Shown here one piece after another: positions 1 through 9,082 of a DNA stretch of 64,000 nucleotides; position 1 is the first letter of the stretch, and each line of letters starts with the position of its first letter. A model generated the notes under the pieces. The model had not been told where the DNA came from, ran no database searches, and worked only from the letters and a program-made list of their open reading frames with translations. The position numbers and the translations under genes were made by a program. Source of the stretch: Phycisphaeraceae bacterium (GTDB taxonomy: Bacteria > Planctomycetota > Phycisphaerae > Phycisphaerales > UBA1924); NCBI GenBank assembly GCA_019636695.1, contig JAHBXD010000003.1, positions 310,001 through 374,000 on the forward strand, written 5' to 3'.

Positions 1-2
1 TC

Positions 3-185
3 CATGACTGGCAGTTCTGGGTGGCGACCCTGGCAGCCGTCGGTGCGCTCTGGTTCCTCATTCGCCGCCTGATGCCCCACCGCGCCCGCCGCCGCAAAGG
101 CCGCCGTGCCCTGCTCACCGTCGAAGGCAAACCCCTCGATCACTCCCGCTCAGAAGATCGCTCAAACGCTCCTGCATCTCGATAA
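3..185 (+). CDS. C-terminal fragment of a small membrane protein
   Basis: An open frame enters from the left edge and stops at a TAA at 183-185. The visible 60 residues begin with a hydrophobic stretch (FWVATLAAVGALWFLI) that looks like one membrane helix. An arginine-rich segment (RRLMPHRARRRKGRR) follows, so the positive-inside rule places the short tail in the cytoplasm. The start and most of the protein lie outside the window. I do not recognise a family. It runs towards pyrD and ends 14 bases before it (convergent). Confidence 0.45.
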   Translation, partial: HDWQFWVATLAAVGALWFLIRRLMPHRARRRKGRRALLTVEGKPLDHSRSEDRSNAPASR

Positions 186-199
186 AACCACACTCCCGA

Positions 200-1204
200 T
201 CAGGCTCCCGCAAGAACCTCCGGCTCTTCGAGCGCACCCACCAGTTCTCCCAGACCGCGCTTCCCTTGCCTGCCGATCCATTTCCGCAATCCCGCACCGA
301 CCTTGACCGGCGACCGCGGATCCGCGAACAACCCCGTGCCCATCCCCACTGCGCTCGCCCCGGCGAGCACATACGCCGCGGCATCCTCCCACCGCAATAC
401 TCCGCCGATCCCCACGATCGCTGTTCCCGTGGACTTCGCCACACCGCGCCAGACATCGTGGACGATCTTCAGCGTCACCGGATGCACCGCCGGCCCTGAC
501 AACCCCCCCGTACGGTTTGAAAGCTTCGGCCTGCGACGTTCAACATCAATCGCCATCGCCGGCATCGTGTTGCAGAGGCACAGCACATCTGCCCCCGGCC
601 TGCTGTTCGGCCCACCGCACGGCCCCCCTGGCTCAATCGCCGCCCTCGCCAGGGCCACGATCCCCGGCTGCCCCACCGCCACCGGGCTGAGCTTCACAAA
701 CAGCCGCTTGCTCTTCACGACCGCGCGAACCTCGCGAACCACTTCTGAAAGTGCGGCAACATCTACCCCGAACTCCACCCCCCCATGCACATTCGGGCAC
801 GAGACGTTCAACTCGACCCCCGCCAAGGCCGTCACGCCCTCCATCGCCGCGGCGACTTCCACATACTCCGCGACACTGAACCCCGCGACCGACCCGACCA
901 CTGCACACGGCATCGTCGCCACACGAGGCCCCACCTCCCGCACGAAGGCGTCAATCCCCATGTTCGCCAGCCCGATGGCGTTCAGCATCCCGGACCGCTC
1001 CGGCAGGATGCGCCACGTCGCGTTCCCGCTCCGCGGCTCGCGCGTCATGCTCTTGGTCACCACGCCACCCACGCGCGAGAGATCTAGCACATCCGACAAC
1101 TCATCCAGCGTGCCGGCCGTGCCCGCAGCAAGCAACACCGGATGGCGCAGCCCGATCCCTGCAAGATCCACCGCCAAGGCCGGATCATCCATGCCGCTCA
1201 GCAT
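200..1204 (-). CDS. pyrD: dihydroorotate dehydrogenase, class 1B type
   Basis: A 334-residue FMN-dependent TIM barrel that oxidises dihydroorotate to orotate in pyrimidine synthesis. Visible signatures are TKSMT near residue 50 and the ELNVSCPN active-site segment with cysteine 136. Cysteine at this base position is typical of class 1 enzymes; membrane class 2 enzymes use serine. IVGIGGV and the GMGTGLF phosphate-binding segment follow near the end. There is no N-terminal membrane helix, which fits a soluble enzyme. Class 1B enzymes normally pair with PyrK, but no pyrK lies next to it. Met5 is an alternative start. The GAF gene lies 24 bases upstream on the same strand and may be co-transcribed. 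Confidence 0.9.
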   Translation of the reverse strand: MLSGMDDPALAVDLAGIGLRHPVLLAAGTAGTLDELSDVLDLSRVGGVVTKSMTREPRSGNATWRILPERSGMLNAIGLANMGIDAFVREVGPRVATMPCAVVGSVAGFSVAEYVEVAAAMEGVTALAGVELNVSCPNVHGGVEFGVDVAALSEVVREVRAVVKSKRLFVKLSPVAVGQPGIVALARAAIEPGGPCGGPNSRPGADVLCLCNTMPAMAIDVERRRPKLSNRTGGLSGPAVHPVTLKIVHDVWRGVAKSTGTAIVGIGGVLRWEDAAAYVLAGASAVGMGTGLFADPRSPVKVGAGLRKWIGRQGKRGLGELVGALEEPEVLAGA

Positions 1205-1228
1205 AGATCATCCGCACCCACTTCGCGG

Positions 1229-1744
1229 CTACAGCCGAAGCATCGACGACACATCCGGCGCTTCCCGAGTCAGGCCGAGCGCTTTCAGCCACCCGCCGAA
1301 CCCTGCGGCATCGTCCGGTCCGAACGCACCTGTCGCGTAACTGTCGACGTCCAAAACGCCCCAGCACGTCCCGTCCGGCTCAAAAAGAGGGATCACCAAC
1401 TCGGAAAGGTCACGCGGATCACACGCGATATATCCCTCACCCAAGGTGCGCACATCATCGACGATCACCACCCGCCGCGAAAGCCACGAACGACCGCACA
1501 TCCCGTGCAACCCGATCGGTGAGCACGCGGGCTTATCCCGGCGCTCCAGCAGAATCAGGTCTTCACCCGGCCCTTTGCCGTAGAACCCGATCCACGACAC
1601 CCCACGGCCGGAACCTTCGCCCCCAAACTCCTCCCACGCCACATCCACAAAGCGACGCATCGCCGCCTCACGACCCGAGCATTCCCAACCCACAACGGGG
1701 TTGCGCACGAAATCGCGGCGGTAACGCGACACCGATACGGTCAT
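1229..1744 (-). CDS. GAF-domain protein, free methionine-(R)-sulfoxide reductase-like
   Basis: A 171-residue single GAF domain. It carries the three cysteines used by free methionine-(R)-sulfoxide reductases (fRMsr): C74 in KPACSPIG, C83 in GMCGRSW and C108 in YIACDP. The SELVIPLF strand and GVLDVDS motif of the family follow. In that family one cysteine reduces free Met-R-O and the others regenerate it through thioredoxin. I chose the ATG at 1744 because the preceding in-frame sequence is low-complexity and not GAF-like. It sits between rpsR (19 bases upstream) and pyrD on one strand. Assignment to fRMsr rather than a ligand-binding GAF rests on the three cysteines. Confidence 0.8.
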   Translation of the reverse strand: MTVSVSRYRRDFVRNPVVGWECSGREAAMRRFVDVAWEEFGGEGSGRGVSWIGFYGKGPGEDLILLERRDKPACSPIGLHGMCGRSWLSRRVVIVDDVRTLGEGYIACDPRDLSELVIPLFEPDGTCWGVLDVDSYATGAFGPDDAAGFGGWLKALGLTREAPDVSSMLRL

Positions 1745-1763
1745 CGTGGCCGATCCGGAACGA

Positions 1764-2048
1764 TCAGAGGGTCGCCGAGGTATACGGCAACAACCCCATG
1801 AAACGTGCGCGCTTGATCGCCTGCGCAAGCATCCGCTGCTCCCGGGCCGATGTGCCCAGCCGCTTGCGACCATAAATCTTGCCGTTGGGGCTCATCAGGC
1901 GGCGGAGGGACTCAATGTCCTTCCAATCCACATAGGGTATTCCCTGGGGGCCTTTCATGACGATCTTCGGCTTCGTCGGAGGGCCGAACCGCCCCCCACC
2001 TTGACCCCCGAAACCACCACTCATACCGCCGCTGGAACGACTCATCAT
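1764..2048 (-). CDS. rpsR: 30S ribosomal protein S18
   Basis: A 94-residue protein whose core (DWKDIESLRRLMSPNGKI, then GTSAREQRMLAQAIKRAR and FMGLLPY) is the S18 fold that pairs with S6 on the small-subunit platform. The N-terminus is a glycine-rich extension (MSGGFGGQGGGRFGPP) not seen in short S18 proteins. Tandem ATGs at 2048 and 2045 follow a GGGAG Shine-Dalgarno, so I start at 2048. The usual partners rpsF, ssb and rplI are not beside it. Here it leads a set with the GAF gene and pyrD, divergent from the M16 peptidase. Confidence 0.92.
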   Translation of the reverse strand: MMSRSSGGMSGGFGGQGGGRFGPPTKPKIVMKGPQGIPYVDWKDIESLRRLMSPNGKIYGRKRLGTSAREQRMLAQAIKRARFMGLLPYTSATL

Positions 2049-2172
2049 GTTCTCCCGTCGTGGGCATTGGCCCGACCCCAAGCCCACTCAGGCGGTCGGT
2101 CGGGCGACGGATTCGGCCGGATGATAGGCCGATGTGCCCCGTAGGCCAACGGTCGCTCCCGTACACTCCTCC

Positions 2173-3396
2173 ATGCCTGTAACGTTCAAGCACGCCACCC
2201 TTCCCAACGGCCTCACCATCGTCGCCGAGGTCGATCCCGACGCCCACTCCGCCGCCGCGGGGTTCTTTGTCCGCACCGGCGCTCGCGACGAACCTTCGCC
2301 AGTGATGGGGGTCAGCCATTTCCTTGAGCACATGATGTTCAAGGGCACGCATGACCTCACCGCCGAAGAAATCAACCGCGGCTTCGACGAACTCGGCGCG
2401 CGGAACAACGCCTACACCAGTCACGAAATGACGGTCTTCTACGCGCACACCCTGCCGGAAAAACTCACCCCTGGGGTCGATCTGCTGGCCCGAATGATGC
2501 GCCCCGCGCTCCGCCAGGAAGACTTCGATACCGAGAAGGGCGTCATTCTCGAAGAAATAGCCATGTATAAAGATGAGCCTTTCTGGGTGCTCTACGAAGC
2601 CGCCTCCGAACGCCACTTCACGCCTCACCCGCTGGGCCATCGCGTCCTGGGCACCGAAGAAACCATCCGCGACCTGACCAGCTCGCAGATGCGGGCATAC
2701 TTCGAATCGCGCTACTCGGCCGACAACACCACCCTCGCCCTCGCGGGCAATCTCGACTTTGACCGCATCGTCGATCAGGTCGGTGAACTCTGCCGAGCTT
2801 GGCAGACCACCCGCCCGATCCGCGATGCCGCTCGCCCAGCCACCAACGCCCAACGCTTCGTCATGCGCGATGCCAAAGTCAGCCGCGCCTACATCCTCGC
2901 CCTCGCCGACGCCCCCAGCGTGCAAGATCAACGCCGATACGCCGCCAGCCTGCTGATGCAGATCCTCGGCGGAGCCGACAACAGCCGCCTCCACTGGGCG
3001 CTCATCGAAACCGGCATCGCCGAACAAGCCCAGGCGAGTTTCGACCCGCGCGACGGTTGCGGCGAGTATTTCATCTTCGCCGCGGGCGACCCCGCCCGAC
3101 ACGAAGAAATCTGGGACATCGTCGAAAGGCAGGTCGCCGACCTGAAAGACTCGCTGACCGAGTGGGATCTTGAGCGCCTGCGCGCAAAATACGCCACCTC
3201 GCTCACTGTCGGCTCCGAACGCCCCGCCGACCGCATGCAGCGACTCGGCAGAATCTGGACCTCTCTCCATGAATACCGCACGCTTGAATCCGAACTCGAA
3301 CGCATCAACGCCGTCACGCTCGATGACCTTCGCACCCTGCTTGACGCCTTCCCGCTTTCCCGGCGCACCGTCGGCATCCTGCTTCCGCAGGACTAA
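2173..3396 (+). CDS. M16 family zinc metallopeptidase (pitrilysin/processing-peptidase type)
   Basis: A 407-residue protein with the inverted zinc motif HFLEH (H49, E52, H53) and the distal glutamate in GVILEEIAMYKD (E127/E128), as in M16B peptidases. The N-terminal KHATLPNGLTIV and the YTSHEMTVFY strand are family hallmarks. There is no signal peptide, so it probably acts in the cytoplasm on peptides or small proteins. The ATG at 2173 is preferred because it begins directly at the conserved beta strand. An upstream in-frame ATG at 2134 would add 13 unconserved residues. Its 3' end overlaps the start of the secreted beta-helix gene. Confidence 0.9.
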   Translation: MPVTFKHATLPNGLTIVAEVDPDAHSAAAGFFVRTGARDEPSPVMGVSHFLEHMMFKGTHDLTAEEINRGFDELGARNNAYTSHEMTVFYAHTLPEKLTPGVDLLARMMRPALRQEDFDTEKGVILEEIAMYKDEPFWVLYEAASERHFTPHPLGHRVLGTEETIRDLTSSQMRAYFESRYSADNTTLALAGNLDFDRIVDQVGELCRAWQTTRPIRDAARPATNAQRFVMRDAKVSRAYILALADAPSVQDQRRYAASLLMQILGGADNSRLHWALIETGIAEQAQASFDPRDGCGEYFIFAAGDPARHEEIWDIVERQVADLKDSLTEWDLERLRAKYATSLTVGSERPADRMQRLGRIWTSLHEYRTLESELERINAVTLDDLRTLLDAFPLSRRTVGILLPQD

Positions 3397-5626
3397 CCGC
3401 GCCCGCACGCGCGCCCTGCCGCTCACCTTGGCGATCGCGGCCCTCGCCGCCCACGCCGAGCCTCCGGTCATCACCGTCACCCATGACGACACACGTATCG
3501 ATCGCTCCTGCCGGGTCATCATCCCCCCGAACGTGGTCATCCACGACGAAAACGGCGACGGCGTCATTCACATTGTCGCAGACGACATCACCGTCGAATT
3601 CGTTCAAGGGCAGGCCGATCTCTTCGGCGCTCCCGCCGATCTCGCCTACGAACTCATGACCGGTGTCGGCATCCGCATCGACGGCCGACGCAATGTCACC
3701 CTCATCAACCCCTCACCAAGACGCTTCAAGGTCGGCCTCTGGGCCACAAACGCCGACGGCCTGACCATCTCCGGCGGCAATTTTTCCGATGGCTTTGCCA
3801 TGCGCCTCGGCTCAACACCCCAGCGCGAAGACGCCGCCGACTGGCTCTGGCCCCACGCCAATGACAACGGCGAATGGCGCACTCGCTACGGCGCCGCTGT
3901 CTACGTCGAGCAATCCCGCGATGTCACCATCACCGGCATCACCACCCGCCGTCGCCAGAACGCCGTCATCCTCGATCGTGTCACCTACTCCCGCATCTAC
4001 GACAACGACTGCTCGTTCCTCTCCGGGTGGGGCCTGGCCATGTGGCGATCCTCTCACAACACCATCGCCCGAAACGCCTTCGATTTCTGCATCCGCGGCT
4101 ACAGCCACGACGTCTACAACCGAGGCCAGGACTCCGCCGGCATCCTCATCTTCGAACAGTGCTCAGACAACGTCTTCGCCGAAAATTCCGCGACCCACGG
4201 CGGCGACGGCGTCTTCGGCTTCGGAGGCAAAGAAGCCCTCGGCGACGGCCCCGTTCCCCAAGGCTTCGACCACACACGCAAAGGCTGCAACGACAATCTC
4301 TTCGTACGCAACGACCTCTCTTACGCCGCCGCGCACGGCCTCGAACTCACCTTCAGTTTCGGAAACCGAATCTGGCACAACACCTTCGTTGAGAACGCCA
4401 TCTGCGGCATCTGGGCCGGATACTCCCAGAACACCGAAATCTCCTCCAACGATTTCCGCGCAAACGGCGACGCCGGTTACGGCCTCGAACGAGGCGGCAT
4501 CAACATCGAACACGGCGCCGGGAACCGCATCACCGCAAATACCTTCGAACTCGACGCCGTCGCCCTGCACCTCTGGACCGATCCCGACGAAGCCATCCGC
4601 CGCCTTCCATGGGCATTGGCAAACTACCGAGGCAGCACCGACAACCTCTTTGCCCACAACGCGATCTCCAGCGTTCCCATCGCCGTCCGCCTCCGGGGTG
4701 AAAACACCGATCTGCGCATGGGCCTCAACCTCTTCACCGATGTCGGCGTCGAAGTCGAAGGAGAGTGGCACAAAGACCCCGCCGCTCGACTCGATTTCCC
4801 CCGCCCTCTGGTCTTCAACTCCATGGCGCTCCCGGGCGTCACCTCACCCATCGGCCAGCGAAGGGCATATGCCGGGCGGCGGCACATCATCATGGGCGAG
4901 TACTTCCCGTGGGATTTTCAGGCGCCTCTCCTGCGTTTCGCACGCGCCCAAGGTGCTTTACATACCTACGAACTCTTCGGCGTCAACCACCATCCAGACA
5001 TCGCCGTCACCGTCCAGGGTCTCGGGATCCGCGAGCACACCCTCGAACGCCCGCCCGCCGGCGCTCCCGTGCACGTTCCCGCCCTGCTCACCATCCGCGC
5101 CAATCCCGGTCTGTGCACCTACGACTTCGACCTGCACCTGACCAATCCTGACGAATCCACCACCATCCTCTCCAGACAGGGGTCCATTCTCGCCGTCGAA
5201 TGGCAGGTCAAGGTTTTTGCGTGGAATACTGACCCGCGCCACGACCCCGCCGCTTGGCGTCGCGAAGGCCTTGAGGCCCCCACCCCTTGGCAAACTGTCC
5301 CTGCGCTCAACTTTGAATACGCCCACCGCGGCCCTGCACACTTCGGCCTCACCCCCGATGTCGGCGTCGACCGCTTCGGCACCCTTGCCCGCGCTCGAAT
5401 TCCTTTCCCCGCCGGCTCCTGGCTCTTCCGCGTCCGGAGCGACGACGGCGTACGCGTCACCGTCGATGATCGCGTCGTCGTCGAAAACTGGACCTGGCAC
5501 GCCCCGCGCGAAGACCACGGCGAACTGCACCTCGATACCGCCCGCGAAGTCGAAGTCTTTGTCGAGCACTTCGAACTCGACGGCTATTCGGCTCTTCGCG
5601 TCGATATCGAACCGCTGCGCCGCTGA
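3323..5626 (+). CDS. secreted right-handed beta-helix protein with PA14-like C-terminus
   Basis: About 767 residues. A signal peptide (RALPLTLAIAALAAHA) is followed by many short repeats of the NosD/PbH1 type, such as SRIYDNDCSF, HNTIARNAF, DNLFVRNDLS and NRIWHNTFVE, which stack into a right-handed beta helix. The last ~100 residues (SWLFRVRSDDGVRVTVDDR, then EVEVFVEHFE) resemble a PA14 carbohydrate-binding domain. The likely role is a surface or periplasmic polysaccharide-active protein, but no catalytic motif is certain. The start is uncertain: ATG 3323 overlaps the M16 gene by 74 bases and gives a 48-residue leader; TTG 3341 gives a shorter one. The overlap suggests co-expression with the peptidase. 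Confidence 0.75.
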   Translation: MTFAPCLTPSRFPGAPSASCFRRTNRARTRALPLTLAIAALAAHAEPPVITVTHDDTRIDRSCRVIIPPNVVIHDENGDGVIHIVADDITVEFVQGQADLFGAPADLAYELMTGVGIRIDGRRNVTLINPSPRRFKVGLWATNADGLTISGGNFSDGFAMRLGSTPQREDAADWLWPHANDNGEWRTRYGAAVYVEQSRDVTITGITTRRRQNAVILDRVTYSRIYDNDCSFLSGWGLAMWRSSHNTIARNAFDFCIRGYSHDVYNRGQDSAGILIFEQCSDNVFAENSATHGGDGVFGFGGKEALGDGPVPQGFDHTRKGCNDNLFVRNDLSYAAAHGLELTFSFGNRIWHNTFVENAICGIWAGYSQNTEISSNDFRANGDAGYGLERGGINIEHGAGNRITANTFELDAVALHLWTDPDEAIRRLPWALANYRGSTDNLFAHNAISSVPIAVRLRGENTDLRMGLNLFTDVGVEVEGEWHKDPAARLDFPRPLVFNSMALPGVTSPIGQRRAYAGRRHIIMGEYFPWDFQAPLLRFARAQGALHTYELFGVNHHPDIAVTVQGLGIREHTLERPPAGAPVHVPALLTIRANPGLCTYDFDLHLTNPDESTTILSRQGSILAVEWQVKVFAWNTDPRHDPAAWRREGLEAPTPWQTVPALNFEYAHRGPAHFGLTPDVGVDRFGTLARARIPFPAGSWLFRVRSDDGVRVTVDDRVVVENWTWHAPREDHGELHLDTAREVEVFVEHFELDGYSALRVDIEPLRR

Positions 5627-5650
5627 CATGCGCCGCAGAGCGCTCCCGGG

Positions 5651-6373
5651 CTACCAACGCATGTGCACCCGCGTGTGATACAACCCCCCACTCGGGCCAT
5701 CCTCACCCAGTGTCGCCAGGTACACGCTCGTCCATGCCCCCTCGACCGCCGACAGCGGCGCCGCGGGGCCGCCCATGTCCGTCTGCACCCACCCTGGATG
5801 TGCGGCATTGACCTTGATCCCCGTCCCTCGGAGTTCGTGCGCCAGGTTCTGCGTGAACATGTTCACCGCGGCCTTCGAAGCGTTGTACGACATGCACAGC
5901 ATCCCGTAAATCGTCGAGTTCGGGTCGGCATGCTCTCCCAGCGACCCGAGAACACTGCTCAGATTCACAATCCGACCCGCCGCGCTCTTGCGAATCAGCG
6001 GCAGCATCGCTTGCGTCACCGCCACCAAGCCGAAAAAATTGGTCTCAAAGGTCTCTCGAAGCGCCGCAATCGCCACCGTGCTCGGCCTTTCCTCAAACCC
6101 TCCCGCCGCGATGCCCGCGTTGTTCACCAGCACGTCCAGCACGCCGAATCGCTGCTCGATCTCCTTCGCCGCCGCGCCGATCGACCCGGCATCCGTCACA
6201 TCCAGCCCCAGCACACGCACGTCGAGCCGAGCCTCGCGCAGCATCGCCGCCGCCTGCTCGCCCCGTGCTCGATCACGCGAACCCATCAACACCGTCATCC
6301 CGCGCTCCGCGAGCTGCCGTGCCGTCTCGAAACCTATCCCCTTGTTCGCCCCGGTAACCAGCGCGATCGTCAT
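5651..6373 (-). CDS. short-chain dehydrogenase/reductase
   Basis: A 240-residue classical SDR using NAD(P)H. It shows TGANKGIG at residues 7-14 for cofactor binding, NNAG at 84-87, the catalytic serine in NLSSVLG (139/140) and Y163-x3-K167 in SYNASKAAV. The substrate cannot be read from the sequence. The layout, with a short insert before the catalytic Tyr and AHPGWVQTDMGG after it, resembles carbonyl-reductase-like SDRs. The start at 6373 places the Rossmann motif at the N-terminus. It is convergent with the beta-helix gene, whose stop lies 24 bases away. Confidence 0.88.
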   Translation of the reverse strand: MTIALVTGANKGIGFETARQLAERGMTVLMGSRDRARGEQAAAMLREARLDVRVLGLDVTDAGSIGAAAKEIEQRFGVLDVLVNNAGIAAGGFEERPSTVAIAALRETFETNFFGLVAVTQAMLPLIRKSAAGRIVNLSSVLGSLGEHADPNSTIYGMLCMSYNASKAAVNMFTQNLAHELRGTGIKVNAAHPGWVQTDMGGPAAPLSAVEGAWTSVYLATLGEDGPSGGLYHTRVHMRW

Positions 6374-6440
6374 GCTTTCGCTCCTGCGGCCGCCCCATCC
6401 GGCCGCAACAACATAGCGCTCGTGAGGCAGCCGTGTCCCT

Positions 6441-6480
6441 GAAAACAAAACCACCCCGGACGACAACGGTCGTCCGGGGT
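6441..6480 (-). terminator. rho-independent terminator after the fibro-slime gene
   Basis: A perfect 12-bp inverted repeat (6453-6464 with 6469-6480, arms ACCCCGGACGAC/GTCGTCCGGGGT) has a four-base loop. Read on the minus strand it is followed by TTTTGTTTTC. It lies 45 bases beyond the stop of the fibro-slime gene and before the SDR start, so it separates the two transcripts. Confidence 0.85.
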
Positions 6481-6525
6481 GCATATCGCCGGGTGGGTCA
6501 TACCGGCGGGGCGGGTAACCCTGAA

Positions 6526-7446
6526 TCAGTCATACAGCGCCGTAGTGGTCGGCACGCTCACCGTCCGCAACGCCAGGTTCGTCGTGATCCTGAAGTTCGA
6601 CTGCGTCGTGTGCCGCTCCGCGAAGAAGAACTTGAGTTGATACGTCTTGCCGTCCTGCAGCCATGCCAGCCGGTCAAGATCGATCGTCTGCTCGACGGCC
6701 GCGTGCACGCCGCCGATGTCGATCACGCACTTCCCGTCGATGAACACCCACACGTCGTCATCGCCGCGGAACGTGAACACCTGCCCCGAGTTCGCCTTGT
6801 ACACAAACTCGGTCGAAAGCTCGAAGGTGAAGTGGAAGTTCTTGCCCGTAGTCGAATAGTTGCCGTAAATCGCGCCGTTGATCGGGAAGAACCCTCCGAG
6901 GCCGCTGTACGCCGGGTCCGTCCGGTCATCAAACACATACACGTTCGAGTTCGCCTGCCGCACAAGCGTCAACGCCAGCGGCTGCGAAGCATTCACGCCC
7001 GGCACATCGCGGAACCACTGCGCAAAGGCGCTCTCCGTCGTCAACGCGCCGCCCTGCACCGATTCGACCGAACCCGATACGTCTCCAGGCTTCGACGAAA
7101 TGTGCGAACGGGGCTTCATGATGTTCCGGCCCTGCGCGTCACGCCAGTTCGCGGTCGTTTTGTACCCCGTCGAAGCCATCACCGGCTTGCCGTCCGCGTC
7201 AAGCTGGTCGGCAACCATGCCCTGGTAGTGCGCAAAGCCACGCGTCGGCTGACGCTGAAAATCCGGGTGGCCTCCCGATTCCGAGGCCGATTTGAAATCC
7301 CGAATCGTCCCTGTCAACGTCAGCGTCGCCGGAAGCGATGCATACGCATCGCCCGACTCCTGCACAAGAGCCTCTGCGGCAAGCCCCGGCGCCACTCCCG
7401 CCAGAAGCACCATGCTCGCCAGGCTGATTCCAATGCGCGTGTTCAT
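6526..7446 (-). CDS. secreted fibro-slime domain protein
   Basis: A 306-residue exported protein with a signal peptide ending near GLAAEA (residue 24). The central and C-terminal parts match the fibro-slime domain first noted in slime-mould and Fibrobacter surface proteins. The diagnostic block is FTFRGDDDVWVFIDGK at about 224-239 followed by VIDIGGVH. An earlier segment reads TLTGTIRDF, typical of the domain's first strand. The domain is thought to bind surface polymers or carbohydrate. The gene is monocistronic, with its own terminator downstream and 216 bases of non-coding sequence upstream. Confidence 0.82.
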   Translation of the reverse strand: MNTRIGISLASMVLLAGVAPGLAAEALVQESGDAYASLPATLTLTGTIRDFKSASESGGHPDFQRQPTRGFAHYQGMVADQLDADGKPVMASTGYKTTANWRDAQGRNIMKPRSHISSKPGDVSGSVESVQGGALTTESAFAQWFRDVPGVNASQPLALTLVRQANSNVYVFDDRTDPAYSGLGGFFPINGAIYGNYSTTGKNFHFTFELSTEFVYKANSGQVFTFRGDDDVWVFIDGKCVIDIGGVHAAVEQTIDLDRLAWLQDGKTYQLKFFFAERHTTQSNFRITTNLALRTVSVPTTTALYD

Positions 7447-7662
7447 CTCGATCCTCCCATTCCGGGTGCATCGGCCCGGCCCGACTCGATTGCGTCACCA
7501 TCGAAAGTGCGATTCGTCGCCCTTCGATGCCAACCGGCAAACACGCTTTCCGCGGCTGACCTTGACGATCATGACGCCTCGACCGGACGTGAGGCCACGC
7601 CGGCCGCTTGCACGATCGCCTGCTCTGCAAGAAACGAACCCTCACCCGCCGGGAAGAGCGCC

Positions 7663-8967
7663 TTACTCCTCTTCCTGCGATTCCAGTATCTCGCGGATCT
7701 CGTCATAATGCTCGCGCACAACCCGCGCTGCCGATAACCTATGCGGCTGGATCGACCCCGCCGGCGTCAACATCATCCAGTCGCTCAGAATCTCCAGCGG
7801 CCACCGGCCTTGCTGCCCGCGTTCCACCCCTTCGACATCATGAAGGTCGTTCTCGCAGGTTCCTTCTATCGCGTCATCCGTCAGCCGTGAGACCGCAAAC
7901 CATGCGTGCTCGCGCGAATCGTTCCGCGTCGCAAGTCCGAGTTTGGCAAGAACCGGAAACTGCAACTCCGCGAACTCTTCCATCAGGCCGCGAAGCACGC
8001 CCACCGTCGCACGGGCGCGCTGCTCCATTAGGCCCGTCGCCGTATCGCTGAAACAAAGAACAATCCCCTCATACGACTCCCGCTGAAAAAAACGACTCGG
8101 CCGAGGACGCTTGAGTCCGCCCAGCCCCCCGATGCGCTTCTTCAGCGGCTCGCAGATGACCGAACGATTGCTGTTGTGCTCCTCGTCATGCTCCCGCAGC
8201 GATGTGTATTCCTCCGCCGCGAGTCGATGAAACTCACCGACTTCGACAAACCGCATCGGCGCCTCGTACACCAACTCAATCTTCTCGGAATCAGGCTTCA
8301 CTGCACCCTCAAGCACGGCATACGCCAGACACCTGATGATGTCGTCGGCGCCGCTATCCACCATCTCGGCACTGGGCGCAAGAATGTCAAAATCAAAACC
8401 GCCGATCTGCGCCAGCCCGTGCGTATGCAACCAGGAAACGACCTCGCTCTCCTCTTCTTCGTCGCCATCCATCACCGCATGCACCGAAAAAATCTGCGAG
8501 ACATCCAAATCGGCATCATGCGCCAGTTCGTCGTCGAGTTTCTCGCGAGACCACACAATCTGCGAAAGGTGATCCACCACGCCCACCCCGCGATCACCCA
8601 TCACCGCACGTCCGAAATACAGCATCGCCTTGCGGTCACGAAGCACGCTCGAAAAACGCCCTTCCGTCGTGAGCGCAAGCGGCTGCGTCCCTGACTCCAC
8701 AACTTCTCGCTCACCTTGAGACAACGCCGAGGCGATCTCCACAAACTCCGGCGGCGGCGGCGGCAAATCATCTAACGCCATCAGCGTCGCCTCCCCCCAC
8801 TTCGGGTGGCGCAACCGCAGCGACCACAACGCGTCCGGTTGCTTCCCCGGAAACACCGTCACCTCGACGCCAGGCAACGCTGCAAACTCCCTCGCATCAG
8901 GCAGCGTGCTCCCTCGAAAAAGCACACTGGCCGCATGCAGCATTTTCTGCTCGTACCACTCCCCCAT
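7663..8967 (-). CDS. DUF4026/DUF2314-type protein of unknown function
   Basis: A 434-residue cytoplasmic protein. The C-terminal part (EHAWFAVSRLTDDAIEGTC, then a run ending EILSDWMML) has the layout of DUF2314, whose hallmarks are a W-x-V strand, a 'fGxLxNdP'-like turn and a final SDWM. The N-terminal ~250 residues are acidic and may correspond to DUF4026, which is often fused to it. No catalytic residues are evident. The ATG at 8967 has an AAAGGGGA Shine-Dalgarno. It diverges from dnaX, with 115 bases between the starts. Confidence 0.6.
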   Translation of the reverse strand: MGEWYEQKMLHAASVLFRGSTLPDAREFAALPGVEVTVFPGKQPDALWSLRLRHPKWGEATLMALDDLPPPPPEFVEIASALSQGEREVVESGTQPLALTTEGRFSSVLRDRKAMLYFGRAVMGDRGVGVVDHLSQIVWSREKLDDELAHDADLDVSQIFSVHAVMDGDEEEESEVVSWLHTHGLAQIGGFDFDILAPSAEMVDSGADDIIRCLAYAVLEGAVKPDSEKIELVYEAPMRFVEVGEFHRLAAEEYTSLREHDEEHNSNRSVICEPLKKRIGGLGGLKRPRPSRFFQRESYEGIVLCFSDTATGLMEQRARATVGVLRGLMEEFAELQFPVLAKLGLATRNDSREHAWFAVSRLTDDAIEGTCENDLHDVEGVERGQQGRWPLEILSDWMMLTPAGSIQPHRLSAARVVREHYDEIREILESQEEE

Positions 8968-9082
8968 GGCCCGTCCCCTTTCAGAACAACCCGCGCACAC
9001 CCTTCACCCACCCAGAATACCCGCCGTCGCCGCATGTTCGCAACCCGTTCGCGACGCGCCCTCCTCCCTACAATCTCGTCCC

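Noticed and set aside
1912..3567. Long minus-strand open frame opposite the M16 peptidase
   Set aside because: Antisense shadow; no family resemblance, and the plus strand carries the zinc motif and full M16 fold.
3789..5141. Long Pro/Ser/Thr-rich open frame inside the beta-helix gene
   Set aside because: Low-complexity translation in another frame of a high-GC gene, while the 3323-5626 frame has clear domains.
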